A stretch of DNA of 23,477 nucleotides from Methanobacteriota archaeon (GCA_024860865.1 JACRDV010000075.1:1-23477), one strand, 5' to 3'; shown: positions 12,488 through 20,718, numbered from the stretch's first letter. Program-made: numbers and translations. Notes: a model not told the origin generated them from the letters alone.

Positions 12488-13423
12488 ATGGCTGAAAAAA
12501 GAGACCTAGTTATTATCGGTGGTGGACCCGCTGGCTTGACTGCAGCAATTTATGCTGCTCGAAAAGCTTTAGATACGCTTGTGCTTGAAGCTGGAACATT
12601 TGGAGGACAAATGGTCTTAACTCATTCTATTGAAAACTATCCAGGTTTCCCAAATCCTGTCGCTGGAGTTGAACTTGCAAATTTGATGGCAGAGCAGGCA
12701 AAGACAATGGGGGCAGAGCTAAGAGAATTAGAAGCCGTGACTAAACTTGAATTTAAAAATGATGCAAAATTAGTTTTTACGGCTAAAGAAGTCTATGAGA
12801 CAAAGGCCCTAATAATTGCAACAGGTTCAGTTTATCAACATTTAAACATACCGGGAGAAAAGGAATTCACCGGCAGAGGTGTTAGCTATTGCGCAACGTG
12901 TGATGCCCCGTTTTACAAAGGGAAAATAGTTACAGTAGTTGGCGGAGGTAATACAGCCCTTCAGGATGCTTTGTACTTATCCGAAATCACTTCTAAAGTT
13001 TTTCTAATTCATAGGCGTAGCGAATTTAGAGCAGATGAAGTTTTTCAAAATAGAGTCTTTAAGAGAGAGAATATCGAACTTGTTTTGAATAGTGAAGTGA
13101 AAGCTATTAAGGGAAAAGAAAAGGTCGAAGCAATTGATGTTTTCAACAAACAAACTAGCAAAATAAAAGAAGTTAAAGTTGATGGTATCTTTATTGCAAT
13201 TGGTCAAGTCCCTGTTTCAAAATTATGGCAAGATGCAGGAATTAAAACTAATGAGCGTGGATACATCATTGTAAAAGATCACCAAGAAACAAATATTCCG
13301 GGGGTTTTTGCAGCAGGAGATGTAACTGGAGCAAAGGGACAAATAATTATAGCGGCTGGCCAGGGAGCAATTGCAGCACTTAGTGCATATGATCATATCA
13401 AAGCAAAAGAAAAGCCTGCTTAG
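12488..13423 (+). CDS. trxB: Thioredoxin reductase
   Basis: Flavoprotein of 311 aa that passes electrons from a nicotinamide cofactor through FAD and a CxxC pair to thioredoxin-like proteins. FAD site GGGPAGLTAA (11-20), redox pair CATC (135-138) followed by DAPFYKGK, nucleotide site VVGGGNTALQDA, and C-terminal GVFAAGDVTG with AAGQGAIAA are all present. The HRRSEFRA motif matches the arginine-bearing loop of NADPH-dependent enzymes, so NADPH is the likely donor. AAGGAA at 12474-12479 is the ribosome site. Second gene of the tpiA operon; it converges on minD. Confidence 0.93.
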   Translation: MAEKRDLVIIGGGPAGLTAAIYAARKALDTLVLEAGTFGGQMVLTHSIENYPGFPNPVAGVELANLMAEQAKTMGAELRELEAVTKLEFKNDAKLVFTAKEVYETKALIIATGSVYQHLNIPGEKEFTGRGVSYCATCDAPFYKGKIVTVVGGGNTALQDALYLSEITSKVFLIHRRSEFRADEVFQNRVFKRENIELVLNSEVKAIKGKEKVEAIDVFNKQTSKIKEVKVDGIFIAIGQVPVSKLWQDAGIKTNERGYIIVKDHQETNIPGVFAAGDVTGAKGQIIIAAGQGAIAALSAYDHIKAKEKPA

Positions 13424-13481
13424 TATTTGCTAGATAAAAGTTAAGAATTTTTATTAAACATTTAGATAGGATTAATTTCCC

Positions 13482-14231
13482 TCAAAAGCCGAGCTTAGAT
13501 CGAAATTTTGTTAACCAACTAACCTCAATTTCTTCCCCAATCAAATTAGAGACCAACTTTTTAATCGAAATTGCTGCTGGCGAGTTTGGTTTAATAATCA
13601 TAAGGGGTTTTTCTGTTGAAGTAGAAATTTCCATGTTCCTATCTTCAGGAACTACGTGAAGTATAGGCAAGGCGAGCATCTTTTTAACATCACCAGCTGA
13701 TAATTCATTTGGTAGATTTTTAACTCGATTTAAAACAATCCCAGTTGTTGATTTCCCAAAACTGCTGGCTAATGCCTTAATTTTATATGCATCAGTTATT
13801 GCAACTGTTGTTGGAAGGGATACTATCAAAATCTCGCGAGAAGCCTTCATTGCCGCTTGAGCAATCGAATCAAACCCAGCCGGGGCATCGATCAATACAA
13901 AATCAAACTTTCCATCGAGCGATTGTACACTAGGAGGGAGAAGTTCTAAGTTCTGAGCCTCAAGAGAATATGCATCTGCGGGTATAACAAATGTTCCACT
14001 TGGTCCAACTTGCAGTGCATCAAAAATATCAGCACGTTGCATTAAAACATCTTGCAAAGTATTTGAAAAATTTTTAATGCCTAAAAAAAATCCAAGACTT
14101 GAAGCTAATAGATCAGCATCTATTAAAACCACTTTTCTCTTGCGCTGGGCTAAACTAATGCCTAAATTTGCAACAACTGATGTTTTGCCTGTCCCACCTT
14201 TTCCGCTACAAATACAAATAATTCGTGTCAA
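13482..14231 (-). CDS. minD: MinD-family ATPase
   Basis: 249-aa P-loop ATPase of the deviant Walker A group: SGKGGTGKTSVVANLG (9-24) with the signature lysine in KGGTGK, switch I VVLIDADLLASSLG, and Walker B-like DFVLIDAPAGFD. The last residues, VSWLTKFRSKLGF, form an amphipathic helix like the membrane-targeting tail of MinD. Archaeal MinD homologues position surface structures such as chemosensory arrays or archaella, and the gene directly follows a pilin-like gene here. The TTG start is backed by TTGGAG about eight bases upstream. Which system it places is inference from context. Confidence 0.87.
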   Translation of the reverse strand: MTRIICICSGKGGTGKTSVVANLGISLAQRKRKVVLIDADLLASSLGFFLGIKNFSNTLQDVLMQRADIFDALQVGPSGTFVIPADAYSLEAQNLELLPPSVQSLDGKFDFVLIDAPAGFDSIAQAAMKASREILIVSLPTTVAITDAYKIKALASSFGKSTTGIVLNRVKNLPNELSAGDVKKMLALPILHVVPEDRNMEISTSTEKPLMIIKPNSPAAISIKKLVSNLIGEEIEVSWLTKFRSKLGF

Positions 14232-14263
14232 TTTTTTTCTCCAAATTGGAAAAATTTGTTTTT

Positions 14264-14683
14264 TTATGGACTTATTGTTATATTATTTTTAGTGACAGTA
14301 TAATAGCGCCCTTGCACAGAAGTAACTTCAGCAAAATTTCCATTCAATGCCTTATTGATGTGTTTTAGCACAGTATATTTGGTAAAATTTTTAGCAGTGA
14401 GGCTTAATGCACGTGAAAAAGTAATACTAAGCTTAATTGCGCCGCCACTATGTGTTTCTTGGATTTTTTGTAACCGGACGCTCAAATTAGGCAAAGCTAC
14501 TCCTGAGCTGCCATACCCTAAACTTAATAAAGTTGCTGCTTCATTTGCGCCATCTCTAGCAGCTCCAGTGACCAAATTTAGTTCATGCTGTTTTCCAATC
14601 AATGGCGCTAAAGCCGCAATTATCGCAAAAATTATGGCTACTAATAGAAATAATTCCAGCACAGTTTGTCCTCTTATGCCCAA
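14264..14683 (-). CDS. Pilin-like protein with class III signal
   Basis: 139 aa from the TTG at 14683, supported by GGGAG five bases upstream and by the N-terminus MGIRGQTVLELFLLVAIIFA it gives. The short basic leader, RG/Q junction and Q-x3-E followed by about 20 hydrophobic residues match class III signal peptides cleaved by the EppA-type peptidase in archaea. The mature part (about 90 residues) is a mixed alpha/beta domain ending GRYYTVTKNNITISP. A longer frame to 14752 would include the promoter. It is cotranscribed with minD (32-base gap), linking a surface filament subunit with a positioning ATPase. Subunit role is inferred. Confidence 0.7.
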   Translation of the reverse strand: MGIRGQTVLELFLLVAIIFAIIAALAPLIGKQHELNLVTGAARDGANEAATLLSLGYGSSGVALPNLSVRLQKIQETHSGGAIKLSITFSRALSLTAKNFTKYTVLKHINKALNGNFAEVTSVQGRYYTVTKNNITISP

Positions 14684-14737
14684 TTTAACTCCCAATTTTT
14701 GTTTGGCGTCGGCTAAATTAAAGGTTTTGATAATAAT

Positions 14738-14749
14738 CTTTTTAAAAAG
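14738..14749. promoter_or_regulatory. Palindromic TATA element between divergent pilin genes
   Basis: CTTTTTAAAAAG is a perfect 12-bp palindrome with TATA-box character. Its centre is 26 bases from the ATG at 14769 on the plus strand, the spacing for a leaderless message, and about 60 bases from the TTG at 14683 on the minus strand, leaving a leader with a ribosome site. A single element may start both transcripts. Confidence 0.5.
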
Positions 14750-14768
14750 CAAGAGCAGAGTAGAAATT

Positions 14769-14963
14769 ATGACAAAAAATGAGAGCGGCCAGGCTGCACT
14801 GGAGTATCTTTTAATGTTAGCTGCATTACTTGCTTTAGTTGCATTTCTTGCATATATGGTAAAACAAATGGTTTGGAATCCAACATCCCCAAATAGAACA
14901 ATAGCCGGCGGAATTATTGATAGAGTTGAACATTACAGAGAAACAGTCATTGGACGGGACTAA
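14769..14963 (+). CDS. Small pilin with class III signal
   Basis: 64 aa. MTKNESGQAALEYLLMLAAL has the class III pattern: polar leader, cleavage expected between Gly7 and Gln8, then Q-x3-E-Y-L-L and about 20 hydrophobic residues, with a short polar C-terminus (mature length about 57). This matches the small DUF361/PF04021-type pilins that make type IV-like filaments in archaea. The true start is the ATG at 14769; a longer frame runs back through the opposite pilin gene and is not real. Probably leaderless from the palindromic TATA element. threonine synthase follows after 20 bases on the same strand. Confidence 0.82.
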   Translation: MTKNESGQAALEYLLMLAALLALVAFLAYMVKQMVWNPTSPNRTIAGGIIDRVEHYRETVIGRD

Positions 14964-14983
14964 ACAATAAGGTCTGGTTTTCT

Positions 14984-16204
14984 ATGGCCGCTAATCTTAC
15001 ATGCATAGAGTGCACCCAAACTTATCCATTGGATGAGAAGATTTATACTTGCAAAAACTGTGGCGGATTACTTGAAGTTAGAATCGACATAGAGCAAGTT
15101 AAAAAAGAAGTTACGAAATCAAATCTTGAGAAACGCGAGCTCGGAGTTTGGAGATATTTTGAATTCTTGCCAATAAAAAATAAAAACAAAATAGTTAGCC
15201 TGAAAGAAGGGGGAACCCCGCTTTACAAATGCAGTAATTTAGCACGAGATTTGGGGTTAAAAAATCTTTATGCCAAGTTCGAGGGCGCAAATCCAAGTGG
15301 GTCTTTTAAGGACAGAGGGATCACTGTTGGGATTTCTAGAGCTTTAGAGCTAGATTCTAAAGCAGTTGCATGCGCTTCAACTGGTAATACAGCAGCTTCG
15401 CTTGCAATGTATGCTGCTAAGGCTGCAATCAAATGTTATGTGCTATTGCCAGTTGGAAAAGTTGCGCTCGGAAAGTTGTCTCAAGCTCTGCTTCATGGAG
15501 CACAAGTTATTAGTATCAAAGGAAATTTTGACCGCGCCTTTGCTATGGTGCGAGAGCTTTGTGAAAAATATAATATCTATCTACTTAACTCAATTAACCC
15601 ATTCAGATTAGAAGGACAAAAAACTCTTGCATTTGAAGTTGTAAATCAGCTCAATTGGATTGCTCCAGATAGATTAATTGTACCAGTTGGAAATGCTGGC
15701 AATATAAGCGCGATATACAAGGGGTTCTGTGAATTTAGAGATTTTAACTTCATTGAAAAAGTGCCAATTATGATTGGAATTCAAGCAAATGGAGCTTCTC
15801 CGATCGTTAAGGCAATTGAGCGGAAGCTCTCTAGGATTGTCCCTGAGACTAAACCAGAAACAGTTGCAAGTGCTATAAGAATCGGTAATCCAGTTAATGC
15901 TCCAAAGGCGCTTAAAGCAATAAGGGAGTCCGGTGGATTAGCAGAGTCAGTTAATGATGAGGAGATAATTGCTGCTCAGAAGATGCTTGCAAGAAAAGAA
16001 GGGATTTTATGCGAACCTGCCAGCGCAGCTTCAGTCGCAGGATTGAAAAAACTAAAAGAAGCTGGCAAAATCGACAGTGATGAAACGATTGTTTGTGTAC
16101 TGACTGGACACGGCCTTAAGGACCCAGAAATAATCCTTAAATTTTCTGAAAAACCGATTGAAATTGAACCAAACATGAATGAATTAATCAAATTTATTAA
16201 ATGA
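14984..16204 (+). CDS. thrC: Threonine synthase
   Basis: PLP enzyme converting O-phosphohomoserine to threonine; 406 aa, typical of the archaeal/plant-like class. The N-terminus is a zinc ribbon, CIEC (7-10) and CKNCGG (23-28). The PLP lysine is Lys109 in NPSGSFKDRG, the phosphate loop is VPVGNAGN, and ASTGNTAASLAMYAA and CVLTGHGLKDP complete the family signature. Complete at both ends. It lies just downstream of the small pilin gene and converges on the 106-aa gene with ten bases between, so transcription from the pilin promoter may continue into it. Confidence 0.94.
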   Translation: MAANLTCIECTQTYPLDEKIYTCKNCGGLLEVRIDIEQVKKEVTKSNLEKRELGVWRYFEFLPIKNKNKIVSLKEGGTPLYKCSNLARDLGLKNLYAKFEGANPSGSFKDRGITVGISRALELDSKAVACASTGNTAASLAMYAAKAAIKCYVLLPVGKVALGKLSQALLHGAQVISIKGNFDRAFAMVRELCEKYNIYLLNSINPFRLEGQKTLAFEVVNQLNWIAPDRLIVPVGNAGNISAIYKGFCEFRDFNFIEKVPIMIGIQANGASPIVKAIERKLSRIVPETKPETVASAIRIGNPVNAPKALKAIRESGGLAESVNDEEIIAAQKMLARKEGILCEPASAASVAGLKKLKEAGKIDSDETIVCVLTGHGLKDPEIILKFSEKPIEIEPNMNELIKFIK

Positions 16205-16214
16205 TAAAAATAAA

Positions 16215-16535
16215 TCATCGAATGTCTCGTTTTATGTAAGTTACTGTACAATCATTCTCTGAAGCAATTTTTCTAATTCTCTCAAAAGCTCTCTCTCGTT
16301 TATTGGCTGGGCCTATTAAGTAGAACTTAAGAACCGAAAACATTTTGCCTCCCATGCTCCGCTTAATTGATGCAAAGGAAATTGATATGTTGGTAGCATC
16401 TACATCTTCAAAGTCTTTTATGACTTCATAAAGCTTCGGCAAGATGTCTTTCTCAATAATGTGCCCTACAATTTGAACCTCGTCTGTTCCAACTTTCATG
16501 CTATCCCATTGGGAGCTTCGGTTTAAAATAGTCAT
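16215..16535 (-). CDS. Small conserved-looking protein, LOR/SDH-like domain possible
   Basis: 106 aa. After a short N-terminus it reads VQIVGHIIEKDILPKLYEVIKDF, a ferredoxin-like beta-alpha start, then two strands and a C-terminal ERAFERIRKIASENDCTV helix-strand. The GHII-x-x-x-IL pattern resembles the LOR/SDH (ArgZ-type) domain, but I hold this as a weak resemblance. The ATG overlaps the stop of the upstream 443-aa membrane protein (TGATG), so the two are translationally coupled and probably function together. An alternative TTG one codon earlier exists. Confidence 0.6.
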   Translation of the reverse strand: MTILNRSSQWDSMKVGTDEVQIVGHIIEKDILPKLYEVIKDFEDVDATNISISFASIKRSMGGKMFSVLKFYLIGPANKRERAFERIRKIASENDCTVTYIKRDIR

Positions 16536-17866
16536 CAATGTTGCTTTCTGAGCCCGCTTAACTTGTGTTCAATTTCATCATCAAGCTTTTTAACATCTTC
16601 TTTTAATAAGCGAGCTCTTTCATCGTAATATTCTCTGAGAATCTCCCCTCTTTCTAGTTTGCTTTCCAAGGTTTCAAGGGTCAACAGCTTATCTCTTCTC
16701 TGATCCTTTAATTCCTCAAGCATCTCATTTATCAAAAGCTTCCCTCCTGTCAATGGCGAGTATGGTCTTCTAATTATGACTCTCTTTGGCCTTCTGGTCC
16801 ATGTGTACCAAAATATCCCTAAAATTGCGAAAATAACGGCTGTCCCAGCGATGATTTTGTTTCTTTCCTTTCTTTCAGCCGCAGCTTTGACAGCTTCAAT
16901 TTCTGCTTTTTTTGCTGTAATTGAAGTCTCTGCCGCAATCCTAGCTTGTTCTGAAAGATCAATAGCGCGCATAGCTTCTGTTATCGAATCTGAATACTTC
17001 CCATTGGCATATGCTGTCTGTGCGCTCGCTAACCTCTCGTTAGCATCGTTTAAAAGCGCAGAAGCTTGTGAAATATCAGCTGGTATCTCTTGCGCACTTC
17101 GCAATATTGGATATATAGAAACAATCGCATTATTTGCAGTTTCAATAGCTTTGGATGCTCTAATTTGTTCTAACTTTATAGTAATGGATGTTTCAGCTTG
17201 TCTCGCTAACGCCTTCGCTTCATTAGCTTTTGCTAAGGAACTCCCAAAGTCACCTTGGTCATAGGCAATTTTTGCTAAGAGAAATATTTGAGCTGCATCC
17301 TTAAGCAAGCCTTCTTCTAGTTTTACATCGGTGTTTGCTTCTTTAGCTCCGTTTACTGCATTTTGTGCATTATCTATCTCTGTCTTTGCATCTGAGATGG
17401 CTGCTTGAGCAATTTGCTTGTATGCTGCTGGTACAACCTCAAAGTCAATGGAGTTTGATCCAATTCTTTCATTGTAACTTGATAAAAATACTACCACATA
17501 GTGTTTTCCAGCAGAAGCATCTTCTTTTATTCTAACTACAAGTTCAACTTCTTTTGCTTGCTTTTGGTCTAAGTAGTATCCTAAGTCATTAGAACCTGGG
17601 CCAATTATTATTGATGAATCAAAAACTCGGCCATATTTTTCAGCAAACAGAACACCAGAATCACCTTTAATAGTTAGGCTTGGATAAAATATTTCATTAC
17701 CTTCGTTTACTATCTTAATAACTAAAGCAACTTCTCCTCCTTGCTGAATAACACCTCTAGAAAGCGATGAAGTGATTTTAACATTTGTACCGGATGTTGC
17801 TGCAGTAATTGATGTTAATATTAAAAATGCTAGCAATAAAGCATTAAGTCCACCCGGTCTTTTCAC
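16535..17866 (-). CDS. Membrane-anchored coiled-coil protein with an Ig-like ectodomain
   Basis: 443 aa with a clear layout: signal peptide (1-24, LLLAFLILTSITAA); an extracellular Ig-like/CARDB-type domain of beta strands (27-145, beginning VKITSSLSRGVIQQGGEVALVIKIVNEGN); an Ala-rich helical repeat region (150-330) with recurring TPR-like units such as AYDQGDFGSSLAKANEAKAL and AYANGKYSDSITEAMRAIDL; a transmembrane helix (about 338-357, IIAGTAVIFAILGIFWYTW); a basic stop; and a cytoplasmic helix pair (380-443) containing LESKLERGEILREYYDERARLL, a SHOCT-like pattern. The GTG start has GGTGATT upstream. It may be an envelope assembly or sensing protein. No family assigned; coupled to the 106-aa gene. 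Confidence 0.78.
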   Translation of the reverse strand: MKRPGGLNALLLAFLILTSITAATSGTNVKITSSLSRGVIQQGGEVALVIKIVNEGNEIFYPSLTIKGDSGVLFAEKYGRVFDSSIIIGPGSNDLGYYLDQKQAKEVELVVRIKEDASAGKHYVVVFLSSYNERIGSNSIDFEVVPAAYKQIAQAAISDAKTEIDNAQNAVNGAKEANTDVKLEEGLLKDAAQIFLLAKIAYDQGDFGSSLAKANEAKALARQAETSITIKLEQIRASKAIETANNAIVSIYPILRSAQEIPADISQASALLNDANERLASAQTAYANGKYSDSITEAMRAIDLSEQARIAAETSITAKKAEIEAVKAAAERKERNKIIAGTAVIFAILGIFWYTWTRRPKRVIIRRPYSPLTGGKLLINEMLEELKDQRRDKLLTLETLESKLERGEILREYYDERARLLKEDVKKLDDEIEHKLSGLRKQH

Positions 17867-17981
17867 TTAATCACCAAAAACGCTTTTGGGCGTCAGACTG
17901 TAATATAAGTTGGTCGGACACACGTCCTATGTTTTTAAAAAATTTTTCGATACTGATACTGAGTTAGTAGCAAAACGTTTG

Positions 17982-18449
17982 TTATTGTAATCTATTGCTA
18001 GCGGGTCGCTGAGTGCTTTGTGAAAAATAGCTATAAAGTGCCCCAAGAATCAAGCCAGCAAAAATCCACAAAACCAAACTGAAGATTAGGTTTGCTGCTA
18101 ATCTCGATGGAAAAATAGTGCCGATTTTGCTCCAAATGATGGCAAGTTGCGGAGCTAATCCAAATATCGTCCACCAGATAAATGCGTAAACACAGCCCTT
18201 ACCAATTGTACTTCGAAGTGGAATATATTTGCTAGCTATTTCAAAAATCAAGCCCCAAATTAAGCTAGCTGGAATAAAAATCACGATAATTCTAATAAAA
18301 ATTTGATTTTGAAAAATCAGCTGCGGTAGTAAAGGCGAAATTACCTTAACTAGAGTAGGTCCTAGGGTGAACATGTTCACTATACTTAAGGTGAGCGTAA
18401 TGATAATCCCAATCATTAAGCCAGCTTTTAAACCTGATTTGCTAAGCAT
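17982..18449 (-). CDS. Four-helix membrane protein, unknown function
   Basis: 155 aa with four hydrophobic segments (about 8-30, 50-75, 88-108, 120-143) and a polar tail. It contains SLIWGLIFEIASKYIP, GKGCVYAFIWWTIFGLAPQ and LWIFAGLILGALYSYF. Its layout matches the 138-aa membrane protein at 10461-10877, suggesting distant kinship. The ATG has GGGG four bases upstream (complementary-strand reading). The gene stands alone between the coiled-coil protein and ribB on the same strand with gaps of about 115-130 bases. Confidence 0.7.
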   Translation of the reverse strand: MLSKSGLKAGLMIGIIITLTLSIVNMFTLGPTLVKVISPLLPQLIFQNQIFIRIIVIFIPASLIWGLIFEIASKYIPLRSTIGKGCVYAFIWWTIFGLAPQLAIIWSKIGTIFPSRLAANLIFSLVLWIFAGLILGALYSYFSQSTQRPASNRLQ

Positions 18450-18579
18450 GTTACCCCATAAATTATTCTTATCTTAATCAAAATTTCCATTAAGCTATCA
18501 TAAGATAACTCGCAGAAGAAAAAACAAGTTTGTTTTAGTACAAAAATTGGAAAAAAATTCCCAAAGAGGAAATTGAAAA

Positions 18580-19272
18580 CTAGAGCTGGTTAAATCTAAT
18601 GTAAGTATCGACCACATTTTTCCCTTCAATGAAAATGAGATTATTTTTAGCTGCATAAGCCTTTGCTTGCTCTTTCTTTAAAGATGCCCCAGTTTCTCCA
18701 TCTAACATTTCACATATTACAACTGCTGGAGTTAAACCTGCCATCTCTGCTAGTGCGATGCTTAACTCTGTATGGCCTCTTCTTTTGAAAATTAGATTAT
18801 CCGCAGCTCGAAGTAAGTGAACATGCCCAGGTGATCTAAAGTTCTTCCCAAATTCATCCGGCTGATAACCATTCATTAAGGCTTTTTTTCCGAGTTTTCC
18901 TATCTCTTTAATTGTAAGCGCTCGATCGTTATCTGTTATTCCTGTGAATGTTTTCCTATGGTTAACTGTGAGCGAAAACGCAGACTTTTCATCATATGGT
19001 ATATCGTTCGGAGTTAAAGTTGAAAGGGATGAAAATTTATTTTGTGCATAAGCTAAAACCTCAGTTAAAAAGGGTAGTCCAAAGGCATCTGCAATTTTTG
19101 GGTGGATGGCAACGCAAATTAATCCTCCAGCTTCACTTCGCATTTTGTAAATATGCTTAGGATTAATTAACTCAGCAGCTGCTACCATATCTGTTTCTTC
19201 TTCTCTGCCCTCAGCATCAAATATCAATATAATTTGGCCGTTTTGCAATGCTTTAATAGCTTCTTTAATCAA
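18580..19272 (-). CDS. ribB: 3,4-dihydroxy-2-butanone 4-phosphate synthase
   Basis: Makes the four-carbon precursor of riboflavin from ribulose 5-phosphate; 230 aa, single-domain archaeal form without a fused GTP cyclohydrolase II. The acidic metal loop FDAEGREEETDMVAAAE (18-34) corresponds to the family DxExREnEgD, with Thr in place of the common Gly. The motif SEAGGLICVA, a downstream SPGHVHLLRA, and RRGHTELSIALAEMAG are also diagnostic. The TTG start lies three bases after the ribK stop with GGGTG (from the ribK end) as ribosome site, so it is translationally coupled to ribK. Confidence 0.93.
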   Translation of the reverse strand: MIKEAIKALQNGQIILIFDAEGREEETDMVAAAELINPKHIYKMRSEAGGLICVAIHPKIADAFGLPFLTEVLAYAQNKFSSLSTLTPNDIPYDEKSAFSLTVNHRKTFTGITDNDRALTIKEIGKLGKKALMNGYQPDEFGKNFRSPGHVHLLRAADNLIFKRRGHTELSIALAEMAGLTPAVVICEMLDGETGASLKKEQAKAYAAKNNLIFIEGKNVVDTYIRFNQL

Positions 19273-19275
19273 TTT

Positions 19276-19947
19276 TTACACCCGAACTTTAAGTGTGACT
19301 ACGCTACCATTTTTCAATCCCAGTTTTTCTCTTAAATTAATTGGAGCGATTACTTCAATCATGTTGTAATTATAGTGTGAGCGTTCAGGTAACACCACTG
19401 CTCCTTCAACCTGGTTTTCAACTAAAGTTTTAAAGCACTTGACAGAACCAAATGTTCTTTCGCCAGAAACAAAGCCATTAATTTTGATTCCGGAAATTCG
19501 GTCAAGTTGGTGTCTAATCCTTATATCTTCTTCAGTTTTGAGCCTGATGTTAAGAGTTCCGGTAAAGGGACTGAATCCCAATTTTTCAGTGAATTGTTTT
19601 CGATAACCTTCTTGTTGCATATAATAAGCGCCTTCGCCTAATCCAGCAATGACTTCACCTTGAATTACTAAAACGCCGGCTTCTTTAGCCTCAAAAATTT
19701 TGGTTAAAGATTCGTGGATAATTCTGAGAGAATCGATTCCAATTTGGGTAATTCTAACTTTTTGTCCTGCTGCAGAGATCTCCCTAGTAAGGTATCCTCT
19801 TTCTTCTAAATCTTTGAGCCTTCGAGCTGCGGTTTGCTGGGAGGTTTTCAGCCAGTTTGCTAGTTCTGAGGATGATAAAATGAGGCTTTTATCGTTAGCT
19901 CCCCGCAGAGCAAGCTCATAGAGAGTGAACCAGAGATCGGCATCCAT
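19276..19947 (-). CDS. ribK: CTP-dependent riboflavin kinase with winged-helix domain (RbkR-like)
   Basis: 223 aa, two domains. Residues 1-85 are a winged helix (SSSELANWLKTSQQTAARRLKDLEERGYL, wing LTREISAAGQKVRI). Residues 90-223 are the archaeal riboflavin kinase barrel: GEVIAGLGEGAYYM, PFTGTLNIRL, GERTFGSVKCF, ERSHYNYNMIEVIAP and NLREKLGL. The kinase makes FMN using CTP in the characterised methanogen enzyme. The same fused form in other archaea (RbkR) represses riboflavin genes, and its own ribB partner lies directly downstream. The ATG is about 25 bases below an ATTTTAT box inside a palindrome, suggesting a leaderless, self-controlled message. Confidence 0.93.
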   Translation of the reverse strand: MDADLWFTLYELALRGANDKSLILSSSELANWLKTSQQTAARRLKDLEERGYLTREISAAGQKVRITQIGIDSLRIIHESLTKIFEAKEAGVLVIQGEVIAGLGEGAYYMQQEGYRKQFTEKLGFSPFTGTLNIRLKTEEDIRIRHQLDRISGIKINGFVSGERTFGSVKCFKTLVENQVEGAVVLPERSHYNYNMIEVIAPINLREKLGLKNGSVVTLKVRV

Positions 19948-19960
19948 AGAGATCAGTTTA

Positions 19961-19996
19961 AGTGGATAAAATCCTACTCAAATATTTTATCCTACT
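19961..19996. promoter_or_regulatory. Repeated operator-like motif at the ribK-ribB promoter
   Basis: Read on the minus strand, AGTAGGAT occurs twice, at 19989-19996 and 19971-19978, exactly 18 bp apart. The second copy forms GGAT-AAA-ATCC (19964-19974), a perfect 4-3-4 palindrome that overlaps the TATA-like box. This is a strong candidate binding site for the winged helix of the riboflavin kinase encoded directly downstream. Confidence 0.55.
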
Positions 19997-20041
19997 AAAT
20001 TTTGATTATCTAAATAAAATTTGTTATTTTAATAACAAAAA

Positions 20042-20710
20042 TCAAAATCGTGCTGCCGTTGCTAACTGATGAGCCAACTTTATCGGTTCAGGCAATCTTG
20101 AGTTCTTAGTTGTTTTTAATACAATTTTAACTGCAGTTTCAAGCGAGATTTTATGCCCTATACTTGCGATTATCGGCTTTAGTTTAGGGTCGGTTAAAAT
20201 TCCAGCTCCAATAATTTCATCGTTATCCACTAATGGAACCCATTGCCCAATCAGCACTGGTTCTTCTTTGAGCCTGCCAATTAAGATGCTCTTTGCGACT
20301 CCTATAGAGGCAATGTCCAGCAAAATTGCTAGATGTGATGCGATCCCGCAACGACGCTGGTGAGCTATTCCCTGGCCGTCAACCATTAGTATATCGGGTT
20401 GGATTTGAATTTTCTTTAAAACAGTAAGTAACGCCTCGCCCTCTCGAAAAGCAAGAAGGCCTGGTATATAAGGAAACCTAACTTTAACTTTTGCTGTCTC
20501 TCGCTCGACTGGTTCAAGCGTATCAAAGTCTAAAACAGCGCATGCTCCAATGGCGTAGCCATCTTTTGTAAAAGAGACATCTAAGCCGGCAATAGTTTTT
20601 ATTTTTGCTGGTAATTCATCTTTTGTTATAACTTTTTTTGCCAATTGCAATTGAAGTTCGATGGCTTCTTTAGCGGAAAGGTTACTTGGCCAAGTTATAT
20701 CAATTTTCAT
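20042..20710 (-). CDS. nfi: Endonuclease V
   Basis: Repair nuclease that nicks DNA next to deoxyinosine, the product of adenine deamination; 222 aa. All catalytic residues fall where they do in the Thermotoga enzyme: Asp44 (AGLDVSF), Glu90 (FREGE), Asp111 (MVDGQGIAHQRRCG) and His214 (KLAHQLAT). The strand-separating wedge PYIPG is at 80-84. Complete. The ATG follows the sepS stop after eight bases on the same strand, so it is the second gene of that operon; the pairing with a tRNA synthetase looks incidental. Confidence 0.94.
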   Translation of the reverse strand: MKIDITWPSNLSAKEAIELQLQLAKKVITKDELPAKIKTIAGLDVSFTKDGYAIGACAVLDFDTLEPVERETAKVKVRFPYIPGLLAFREGEALLTVLKKIQIQPDILMVDGQGIAHQRRCGIASHLAILLDIASIGVAKSILIGRLKEEPVLIGQWVPLVDNDEIIGAGILTDPKLKPIIASIGHKISLETAVKIVLKTTKNSRLPEPIKLAHQLATAARF

Positions 20711-20718
20711 AAAATCAG

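Noticed and set aside
14355-14768. Long N-terminal extension of the small pilin
   Set aside because: It runs antisense through the opposite pilin gene and its promoter; the class III signal begins at the ATG at 14769.
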